Part shown: piece after piece, positions 56,601 to 64,000 of the stretch
Layout: every line of letters starts with the position of its first letter
How positions within the stretch are numbered: position 1 is the first letter of the stretch
Assembly (NCBI GenBank): GCA_039621445.1
Contig: CP154957.1
Coordinates: 39,774,654 to 39,838,653 of the forward strand
Source of the DNA: Euglena gracilis
Lineage: Eukaryota; Euglenida; Euglenophyceae; Euglenales
Length of the DNA stretch: 64,000 bases
Direction: 5' to 3'
Notes under the pieces: model-generated
What the model was told of the DNA's origin: nothing
The model's database searches: none
The model's input: the letters and a program-made list of their open reading frames with translations, nothing else
Translations under genes and position numbers: made by a program

Positions 56601-59600
56601 AGCATCGGCATCTTGTCCAGTATCTGCATCTTGTCCAGCATCTGCATCTTGTCCAGCATCGGCATCTTGTCCAGCATCTGCATCTTGTCCAGTGCCTGCA
56701 TCCAGTTCATCTTGTCCAGCATCTGCATCTTGTGCAGCATCTGCATCTTGTCCAGTGCATGTCCAGTGCCTGCATCCAGTTCATCTTGTCCAGCATCTGC
56801 ATCTTGTCCAGTATCTGTCCAGTATTCATCCGTTGGCTCCTGACCAAACCAAATTAACCACAAAAACCCCAAAAATGGCCACAAAAAGCCCAAAATTGAC
56901 CACAAAAAGCCCCAAAAAGCAACCAAAATAATCAAAAATTGCCCAAAAACGCCAACAATGTCCACAAAAGTTTGTGAAAAATGACCCAAAATCACCAAAA
57001 AGACGCAAAATGGCCAAAAATGCCATAAAATCTGCTCAAAAAGGCCCCAATTAGCTCAATGTTTGACAAATCAGTGATAAATAGCGCCCAAATTAAAATA
57101 AAAAAAAAAACAAGAAAAAATTAACAATTAAACAAATTACATCATTGATAAATAAGCTGCCCCAAATTAAAACAACTTAAAAATTATTAATATAAGCGAA
57201 TAAATTGACCCATAATGGCCAAAATGGGTGTCAAACTAGAGCTTTGTGGGAAAATTATCCCAAAAATGGTTCAATTCTCCAAAATATACAAAAAAAAATG
57301 CCAGCATCGCCCTGCATCGCCCAGCATCGCCCAGCATCGGAACCCCACCTCTGGTCTCCAAAAATCAAGCATCGCCCAGCATCGCCCAGCATCGCCCAGC
57401 ATCGCCCAGCATCATTAGAGGTGCTTGGTCCCGAACCCCCCCCCAAACCGCGCGCCTAACGCCCAAGCGTATTTGAGGCCGTTGTTCAGGAGGGGAACCT
57501 AAGAGTGGTTGGTGTGCGCATTTGCGTAAACCAACAATCCGTCTTTCTTCAAACAATGACTGCAATGAATCACGGTCTCCTCTCCAGATGCAGACAAATA
57601 CAAAAAGTTGTCAATAACCCGGGAGACAGCGCCAGCAAATCAGGGGCAAGCAGGAGAGGAGAACCGCATCGGGCAAAGGTGGGGGTGCAAGGCCCAGTCT
57701 TTTGGTTCATTAATTAGTTTTTTTTTCCAATTTTGAGGATTGGTCCGGTTTTCGTGCCGCACGGTCAATTCAAAAAAAGCCGGGAAAAAAACTCCCATTT
57801 TTCAGGAAATCCGGCCAAAATACCAAGAATTGCAGCACCAAAAAAAGGGAATGTCCTCGGATCCGTCGCCTTCATGCTCCCCCTTGTTCCAAATTATGGA
57901 AGCGCTGGGGGGAAAAAAATCAAAATTCTGGACATCAGGCTGAAATTGACCAACCCCGGGGGGGGGGGGTCTCGGAGTGCCCAGGCACTCTTGGCCACGT
58001 GCCCCCGGGGGGGGTCAGATCTGGGTGCTTTGGAGTGCCTGCCCAGGCAGGCACTCCCCCCACCCCTGGGGTGGGGCCAGCACTGCCTTAAAATTCAGCC
58101 TGCTGGACATCGCGCTCACCGACTGCAAGCGATGGCGGGCCACAGAGCGTCGCGGGTGTCCTTGGGGGTCCGAGGGTCGGGGGTGAAGGCCCATGCGCGC
58201 CAAACCTGCCCCTTATCTACCACATTCGGACAGCGCTGGCCCGGCGGCCGGCGGCCGCCAACGCCGCCGTGTCCGTCCCTCATCGTCCACCGCGGCATTG
58301 ACGTGGCGGTGGTCGCTACCCTGTGCCCCCACACCACCCCTCACAGCCCAAGGGGACGGTTTGGGGACGGGAGGGGGGTGGTGAACTTTCAGAGTTGGGG
58401 GCAATGAGGGCTGCTGCTCTCCAATTCGCCTGCCCATTGGGAATCTGGTCACATGGTCGGCATCAAACCAATGCCGCCGCCGCTGAGGATGGGTGATCCT
58501 GCGCCCGTCCCCCGCTGAGGCTGGTGGATTCAAACTTGCCCGTCCGACTAATTGCGAAGCGGAGAACATTTCAACTCAGATGGATTTGAGTGGAAGTGCT
58601 CCGAAGACCATTCGAGCAGGAAGTTACCGGCAAGGGTTTTCTAAGCCGGAAGGGAACCCACCCCCAGGGCTTTGGCATCCAAAAAAAGTTTGTCCTCACC
58701 ACAAGTCGCCCTGTTCACAACTGCATTTTGAAAAATCCTTTTCATCGAATGACCTTCCATCTGCAGACATGACGGAGGCTTGACTGAGAAAAAGATTGCA
58801 AAACAACAAATGTCAATAAAAAGCAAAAACTTTGTATGTTGACTGAAACTTAAATTTTGTCACTGCAATTCACAGGAGAGAGAGCACAGCACACCTGCAA
58901 GCTTGAGCAGACCATTTCCCACTTGAGGGAGGATTTTTGGCCAAAATTGAACGCCCACAAATCATTCATACTCCCATCAGCCTTGCTCCGCCCCTGGAAC
59001 ACAACAGCTATGGGGAGAAGTGAACTTGGATGCAAACAAATTTAAGATTGAGAATTTTGTGAATACACCTGTGAGGACCTGCACCAGGTCCACCCTGGGC
59101 ATATTTACTCGCAGGGCTTTCTAACCCCCATCCCTTGCCCACGGACTGGGTTCCAACAACCCCTGCCGGAGGGTCATACGCACCCCCTGACCAACAAACC
59201 CCAGCCAGGAGGTGGTCGCAAGACAGGAGTCAAAACCCCTGTGTCTGAAAAAATTCTGAGCTCACCTACAACCCCGACCAGGGGGGGGGGTTGGTATTGG
59301 GCAAAGGGGGGGGGGGGGGGGGGGGGGGGGGTCCCATGGCCGGCTGGAAAAAAGTGCTGTCTGAAAAAAAGGTGCTGGCTGAACCCCCCCTGGGGGGGGG
59401 GGGGGTCAGGGGCTGGAGGTCCAGCCCGCTACAGTGGCTGGTACCCCCCCCTAAAAAAAAACAGGGGGGAAAGCCCAAATCCAGCTTGTTAACAATTTCA
59501 GCAAAAATTTGAGGTGAAACCCCCAAAACCGCTCAAAATGCCAGGTTTGGCCAGGGTTTTCCGTGCAGCCCCACTTCGCCGGGCTGGCCCAACTTTATTT

Positions 59601-61969
59601 CGGCGGACCCCTGGGGCTGAAAAATGGCTGGAAAAAAAGTTCTGGGTGACTGGAACCCAGGGGGTGGGGGGGGGGGGGAAGCCCCCCCCCCTGGAAAAAA
59701 AATCCAGCGCTGCTCTACAAGGTGGGAATGGGGTTTTTAATGTGTTTTTTTTTTTGGCTGTTCATCTTTCAGAAAAAAATTTAAAAAAATCGGGCATTTT
59801 AGAGGATTTGGGGGTGAAAAAAACACATTGCTTTGTGCCCGTCACTGAGGGAAAAAATGGCTGGCCAGCCTTGAAAGCAGACCCTCCCCTGGGAAGGGTC
59901 CACAGGGATTTTCAAGCCAAATTTGGATCAGCTGCAGTCAACCCCCCCCCCGGGAGATCTGCAAACCCTCAAGCAGAAGCTCTGATGCACACTGAATTTC
60001 TCAAACAAGGCAAAACTGGCAAAACTTGACAATAGCGGACAATGTGAAGAAAAAAAATCTGTGACTGCACAGTTGAAAATGAAGGGCTGCTGCAATCCTT
60101 GCATTTTTCAAAATTCAACAAACATTTATGATGCAACGTCACCATTCAATAAGCAAAGCCTCATAAAAATTGCAACAACAATTGCAACAATGAAATATAT
60201 TTGGGAAAACTCTTCAAAAAAATATTTTTTTGGAAATTTTATTTCAGAAAAAAACAGGGTTTAACCCTGTTGTACAGTAAAACACACTTGGGAAAGTACT
60301 TTCACAAAAAAAACAGTGTTTGGTGTCCAACAAGGACAGTTAAATGCACGAAGGAAATTTCTACCCTTAACACCACCACCACCATTACCTCCACCACCAC
60401 CACCATTACCTCCACCACCATCACCACCAACAACGACGATCCAATATTTTTTCAAAAAAGTGGTGAAAAGTTGTCAAAAATCGCTGTTTGTTTCAGTATT
60501 TCTTGCGAAGTACTCAGGACTCCGAAGGGTGGGTCTGGACTTACTGCAATTTTGGGTCTTATTTCTAGTTTGTTTGTGGATTTGCACTTTTCAACAACTA
60601 CCAGGGAGTTGGGATACTTGGTTCAAGCGTTGGCCAATTTTCAGACACGGGAAGAGGCACATGTACAAATGCACCATTATCTTGTCTCTCGAGGCAGTGA
60701 AGTCTTCCGATATCGAGAACCATGACCAACGTAATTTTGAATTCCAAACTTCCAACAAGACTTCAAAAAGGTGGGCTCCTCGAATTGGAGAGGAACGAAC
60801 CCAAACCAACCCAATAGCCTTCCGAAGGCAAACAATAACGGTGATAATTGATTGCCTGGTTCACTTGTGTGGACAGGGGGTTCAGCACCACTTCGCCATA
60901 AAATGGAAATGAGTTGAATTACGTTGGCTGTCTTTTTGCAGTTGACCCAAAAGAAATTCAGGTACGCAACTACTTCGAAGTTAAGCTGCCCTTGCGGATT
61001 GGCTGATGGCAAATTTGAGGGATAGAAAGCATCCGACAGGAAAGGGGAGGCACACCCCAAAAACAAACATTTGCTCCCCATAAATCACAGCTGTGTGCCC
61101 AGCTCTTTTGTAGATGCCATCGCCACATTCACTGGGATACAAGATGACACACACTGTTACTAATTTAAAATCAAGAATGTAACAATTATGCATGCAATCA
61201 TTCACAACAAAATAAGAAATGTCGACTAAACAGGGCAAGGGTCATCTTCAGGACCTTGGAGGTGCCTGGCTGGCATCTGAAAATAGTCAATACCCCCACA
61301 AATCCAGCTGGCTTCTAATTTTCAGCCAAAATTCTGAGAAACAATGAAACGTCCTATATAAAAAAAATACCATTTGACCACTTTGATACCCCTTTCTTCA
61401 CAAAATTTCGAGCATTTTTTCTTGGTCCAGCATGGTTTCCCTGGGTTGGCAAAATTTCATTTCCACTGGACCCCGGGGGGGGGGGGGGTCCGCAGGCCGG
61501 CTGGGAGCTACTGGTCAGTGGAAAACTGCTAGCTGGCTGGACCTGGGGGCAGGGTCCCCTCCAGCTTGAGAAAACCCCTGCAGAAAGGAAAGGTGATGAT
61601 TCCTGGCAGAAACAGACCCGTGCACATGACATGCCACTGTTCCAACAAAATTGCTGTGGCGGTGTACATCCATTTGCAAAAAAAAAAATGTTACGTGGTG
61701 CCAAAAAAAGTCAGATCCCATGCCCAAACCACAGCATGGCACTGCTCGGATACAAATTCAACATTTAGGTCAAAAGGTGAAGAGAGAAGGCACATTGCAT
61801 AGGCATACCTCTTCGCACACAATTGTTTCCACTCAGGCTTTGAAGAATCCAACTTTTTTTGAGGCAATTGGAGGGTCCTAAAGTTGGGGAAAGGGAGACA
61901 AACAAAACAATATGCAGAAAAACACCCATCATCAGCCAACGTAAAACACCCACATACATACAGACATGC

Positions 61970-62032
<63 letters not shown>

Positions 62033-63487
62033 GAGACAGACAGACAGACAGGCATGCAGCCAGATACATACATACATACATACATACATACACACACACA
62101 TACATACATACGTACATACGTACATACATACATACATACATACATACATACATACATACATACATACATACATACATACATACATACATACATACATACA
62201 TACATACATACATACATACATACATACATACATACATACATGCATGCATGCATGCATGCATGCATACATACATACATACATACATACATACATACATACA
62301 TACATACATACATACATACATACATACATACATACATACATACATACATACATACATACATACATACATACATACATACATACATACATACACATACATA
62401 CATACATACATACATACGCACATACATACATACATACATACATACATACATACATACATACATACATACATACATACATACATACATACATACATACATA
62501 CATACATACATACATACATACATACATACATACATACATACATACATACATACATACATACATACATTCATGCATGCATACATACATACGTACCAACATA
62601 CATACCCTCACCCCCCCCCAAGTGGCAACCCTCCAGGCACCGTGGGACCCCAAAATGGCCATTCTGAGGGGGGGGACACTTGGAATGGGGTCAAATTTTG
62701 GTCTTCACGCTTTGGCAACTAAAGAAAATGGCCACATTGAGGGTGGGTAAACCAAAATTTGCGGAAACTTTTGACCACTTTGGGGGGGGGCACTTTGAGG
62801 GGGGGTTAGGGTGCATACATATACACACATGCACGCACACAAAATGACAACAGACAGACAACAGACGGACATATCACAGGGGGGGATAATTGATATCGGA
62901 GGCCTTCGGAAAAATTGCGGAAAAATTGCGGAAATTGCGGAAAAATTGCGGAAAATTTGATATCGGAAATATACACATTTCTGCTTGAGGGGACTTTGAA
63001 ATTTTTCAATTGTGAGGTTCAGAACACCGCAACACCCACGTCGATGCAGGCGAGCACAAATCAACACGCTTGAAGTTCTATGCACAGGTAGGACCAAGCC
63101 TGTGATCAGTGGTGCACCTGTGAGAAAAATTGGTAAATTGGAGGGGAAAAAAACAAAACACAATAGCACACCTGTTGATCCATTTGAAGAATGGCCTGAA
63201 CTCATCTTCCATCTTCGGTGGTGGGAAAAAAATTCTGCAAAAAAATGCAAAAAAAAATTGCGGAAAAATTGCGGAAAATTGAGGAAAATTGCGGGAAATT
63301 GCGGAAATTGCGGAAAATTGCGGAAATTGCGGAAAAATTGCGGATATCAATTCCCCCCCCCCCTCTGCATATCATGTGTGCATGCATGCAGCGTGCATAC
63401 GTGTGTGTATACATATGCCGTGTGCGTGCCATGGTGCTTGTGTATAGATAGATGTGCATAGTGCATGCGGTACATGTGCTATGGTTC

Positions 63488-63520
<33 letters not shown>

Positions 63521-63871
63521 TGTGTGTCTGGTACATCTATATAGAGCATGCCATTTTCATTCCATATAATATTTTCATCATGTGTTGGTATTGCTATTCT
63601 GTTATTGCAACAAGGAATGCAATGCTATGATGACTCTGAGAGCTCACCACTATTAAAGAGACATGAAAATCACACACCACAGATCATTGCTTTCACCTCG
63701 ATTGGTCATGCCTCCAAAAACGACCATCATATTTGATATCACAACGGCACTGTGTTCATATCGCCAAAGAGGTGAAGCTGAGGTTTTCACTTCCGCCCAT
63801 GGAGCGACTCTCTCGGAGTGTGTGATCTTCCAGATGGATAAAACAAAAAAGAGCAGCAGTGTCCTTTGCAT
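48601..63871 (-). CDS. Secreted/type I membrane protein with six kelch repeats
   Basis: The protein starts MQRTLLLFFVLSIWKITHS, a good signal peptide. Six kelch repeats follow, each with a GH/YH-type strand, a VFGG-type double Gly and a NDLW/NDVW-type strand, enough for one six-bladed beta-propeller. Exons: 63,871-63,678; 61,131-61,056; 58,993-58,895; 54,906-54,759; 53,957-53,757; 53,027-52,941; 52,831-52,747; 51,645-51,597; 50,040-49,959; and a last exon 48,765-48,601 encoding VSCGVAGTLLAGGAWWLW, a membrane helix followed by RRSRR and a short cytoplasmic tail. Most junctions splice in phase, and several blades are completed only after splicing. Exons between 49,959 and 48,765, and possibly between 63,678 and 61,131, are missing from this model. 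The propeller should face the lumen or cell exterior. Ligand and function are unknown; kelch families are too diverse to name it. Confidence 0.82.
48766..49958. other. Kelch intron region (copy 2)
   Basis: Same content as 28,534-29,724. A further exon may lie near 48,850-48,975. Confidence 0.35.
49959..50040 (-). CDS. Kelch gene exon: repeat 6, second part
   Basis: The acceptor CTTCCGTTCAG leads into VGKDTVLLYGGRSGDRLFGD and VWALPII. The donor is ATCG/GTCACG. The twin at 29,725-29,806 differs by one synonymous base. Confidence 0.85.
50617..51027. mobile_element. hAT-like MITE, family 1 (copy c, duplicate)
   Basis: Duplicate of 30,384-30,788 flanked by GCTGGGGG on both sides. The interior differs in G/C runs and a few bases. 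Confidence 0.85.
51597..51645 (-). CDS. Kelch gene small exon: repeat 6, first strand
   Basis: Forty-nine nt encoding THATVPPPRQGHSLVA, a textbook kelch first strand. The donor is GTGGCG/GTGTGCC, in phase 0 with the next exon. Confidence 0.78.
51646..52746 (-). other. Nonconventional intron in kelch gene
   Basis: This 1,101-nt intron is placed by frame (YSEEG to THATVPPPRQGHS). It starts AACCAGGCCT and ends AGCCCTGAAAGG, with CAG at +4..+6, CTG at -8..-6 and a shared AAGG at the exon junctions. There is no GT or AG at its ends. Confidence 0.72.
52747..52831 (-). CDS. Kelch gene exon: repeat 5, second half
   Basis: Encodes NDVWIYSLRKNGSQRFPSEK and WVLYSEEG. Both flanking introns are nonconventional; an in-frame stop lies just upstream and no AG can serve as acceptor. 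Confidence 0.8.
52941..53027 (-). CDS. Kelch gene exon: repeat 5, first half
   Basis: The acceptor TTGTCGGTGCAG leads into KDGPSNRINAAACLVLNSAL and ALMGGKSM. The donor side (ATGT/TAGGTGG) lacks GT; the next exon continues the blade as LNDVWIYSL. Confidence 0.82.
53587..53672. repeat. CA microsatellite
   Basis: Uninterrupted (CA)n ending in CGCACGCACAC, in a kelch intron. Confidence 0.95.
53757..53957 (-). CDS. Kelch gene exon: repeat 4
   Basis: Acceptor GTCCACTCAG and donor CGATG/GTATGT. It encodes SKPQWDQVCSGQKDDCGASP, SPRSYHGAAVWKSSMLVFGG and WMANDLWSLDLSQLDKPAW. The twin at 33,530-33,728 is 2 nt shorter and out of frame. Confidence 0.88.
54759..54906 (-). CDS. Kelch gene exon: repeat 3
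   Basis: Acceptor CTTTCTTCAG and donor GTGGCAG/GTGTTC. It encodes YLLWGQCNSPPGVRYGHSAV, FGSKMVVFGGRVG and EANDVWFIDVA. The twin is 34,529-34,676. Confidence 0.88.
55809..55867 (+). repeat. CAGCATCGCC minisatellite (block 1)
   Basis: Six tandem CAGCATCGC(C/T) decamers. The same unit recurs at 57,301-57,413, 1.5 kb away. Confidence 0.9.
55919..56340 (+). repeat. TTTTTGACCACTTTTG minisatellite
   Basis: Degenerate units of GCTTTTTGACCACTTTTG over about 420 bp, giving artefactual Phe/Cys- or Lys-rich frames. Confidence 0.9.
56347..56825 (+). repeat. 18-bp CATCTTGTCCAGCATCTG minisatellite
   Basis: About 480 bp of 18-bp units with higher-order structure: a block containing TGCATCCAGTTCATCTTGCC recurs several times. 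Confidence 0.9.
57301..57413 (+). repeat. CAGCATCGCC minisatellite (block 2)
   Basis: Two runs of CAGCATCGCC separated by about 20 bp. Same unit as block 1. Confidence 0.9.
58110..58330 (-). other. Unexplained GC-rich exon-like island
   Basis: A minus frame reads VWRAWAFTPDPRTPKDTRDA then LWPAIACSR and meets a GTGAGCGCG donor-like site. No family was recognised, and the surrounding kelch exons splice in phase without it. It could be an alternative exon, a retained gene fragment or chance. Confidence 0.3.
58895..58993 (-). CDS. Kelch gene exon: repeat 2, second half
   Basis: Acceptor TTGTGTTCCAG and donor TTGCAG/GTGTGC. It encodes GRSKADGSMNDLWAFNFGQ and KWEMVCSSLQ. It splices in phase 0 on both sides. 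Confidence 0.85.
58994..61055. other. Kelch intron without recognised features
   Basis: Contains long G and C runs at 59,280-59,460 and an ACC/CCA tract at 60,370-60,430. No coding signal beyond shadows. Confidence 0.5.
61056..61131 (-). CDS. Kelch gene exon: repeat 2, first half
   Basis: Acceptor TTGTATCCCAG and donor TTTGGG/GTGTGCC. It encodes CGDGIYKRAGHTAVIYGEQM and FVFG, completed to FGG by the next exon. Confidence 0.82.
61964..62059 (+). repeat. GACA microsatellite
   Basis: (CAGA)n of about 95 bp with one GAGA interruption. Confidence 0.97.
62066..62595 (+). repeat. CATA microsatellite
   Basis: About 530 bp of (CATA)n with CATG, CACA and CGTA variants. Frames of up to almost 290 codons across it are artefacts. 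Confidence 0.97.
62900..63345 (+). repeat. GGAAAAATTGCGG inverted repeat arrays
   Basis: Short tandem GGAAAATTGCGGAAATTGC words at 62,910-62,960 and 63,255-63,345, both next to a GATATC and a G or C run, suggesting a pair of related elements. Confidence 0.6.
63487..63517 (+). repeat. TG microsatellite
   Basis: Short (TG)n run in the first kelch intron. Confidence 0.9.
63678..63871 (-). CDS. Kelch gene exon 1: signal peptide and repeat 1
   Basis: After the signal peptide the frame gives ERVAPWAEVKTSASPLWRYE and HSAVVISNMMVVFGGMTNRG before NDLW. The donor is CTGTG/GTGTGTG. Joined directly to the next exon, the Trp would become Cys, so a small exon may be missing. Confidence 0.8.
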
Positions 63872-64000
63872 TTGTCAGTCATTCCGAATCATAAATACTA
63901 AGAAAGTTGATCAGCCAAAAAAAAAAGACCAATGGAGTAGGAATCATGCATTCAACTTGAAAACCAAGGATGCCATTCACATGACGCTCTCCCCATGTGG
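63872..64000. other. Sequence upstream of kelch start
   Basis: No promoter or spliced-leader acceptor could be assigned with confidence in the remaining 129 bases. Confidence 0.4.

Larger units (their letters stand above)
55011..58894. other. Large kelch intron with minisatellites
   Basis: Lies between repeat 2 and repeat 3 exons. It contains the minisatellites listed separately, a palindromic GTGCGCA cluster and an unexplained exon-like island at about 58,110-58,330. The flanking exons join in phase without it. Confidence 0.6.
61132..63677. other. Kelch intron with microsatellites
   Basis: Contains the GACA and CATA arrays, G/C runs at 62,610-62,810 and GGAAATTGCGG repeats at 62,900-62,955 and 63,255-63,345. 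No exon was recognised, though a small one may be missing here. Confidence 0.5.

Noticed and set aside
56279-56998. A DKMQMLDKM-repeat protein on the minus strand
   Set aside because: It is the translation of the 18-bp minisatellite inside a kelch intron; no splice sites or homology.
61691-62750. Reading frames of over 200-320 codons made of YVCM or IHTY repeats
   Set aside because: They are translations of the CATA and GACA microsatellites and are open in all frames for that reason.

Overview
This window is nuclear DNA of an intron-rich unicellular eukaryote, most likely a euglenid or other Euglenozoan. GC-rich exons are separated by long AT- or repeat-rich introns. Some introns are GT-AG. 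Others have no GT/AG ends, and two of these can be placed to the base by reading frame. Both carry CAG at +4..+6 and CTG at -8..-6, the pattern I recall for euglenid nonconventional introns. The organism call is inference, not a species identification.

All recognisable genes lie on the minus strand, so transcription runs from high to low coordinates. In that order they are: (1) a secreted or type I membrane kelch protein with six kelch repeats, a signal peptide and a C-terminal membrane segment (63,871 to 48,601); (2) INTS7, a subunit of the Integrator snRNA/mRNA 3'-end complex; (3) TRDMT1 (DNMT2), the tRNA cytosine-5 methyltransferase; (4) ARMH1, an armadillo-type protein that runs off the left edge. 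Names come from remembered family motifs and collinear blocks, not from a search.

The dominant structural feature is a head-to-tail, near-identical 20.2-kb duplication: 14,568-34,779 and 34,793-55,010, separated by 13 Ns. Each copy holds the 5' part of TRDMT1, all of INTS7 and the 3' part of the kelch gene. Only the left copy continues into the TRDMT1 3' exons, and only the right copy is joined to the kelch 5' exons. The simplest reading is one locus of about 44 kb whose two haplotypes were both kept by the assembler. A real tandem duplication would give the same gene order.

Region by region: 1-6,040 ARMH1; 6,041-8,535 intergenic with a long TG array; 8,536-16,930 TRDMT1; 17,458-26,496 INTS7 (copy 1); 28,369-34,676 kelch 3' exons (copy 1, one frameshifted); gap; 35,306-37,151 TRDMT1 5' exons (copy 2); 37,679-46,729 INTS7 (copy 2); 48,601-63,871 complete kelch gene. 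Introns and spacers hold two families of short inverted-repeat elements with perfect 8-bp target-site duplications (hAT-like MITEs), a hairpin-minisatellite element, a dispersed palindrome, many G- and C-runs and long microsatellites. No plus-strand gene, tRNA, rRNA or CRISPR was found.
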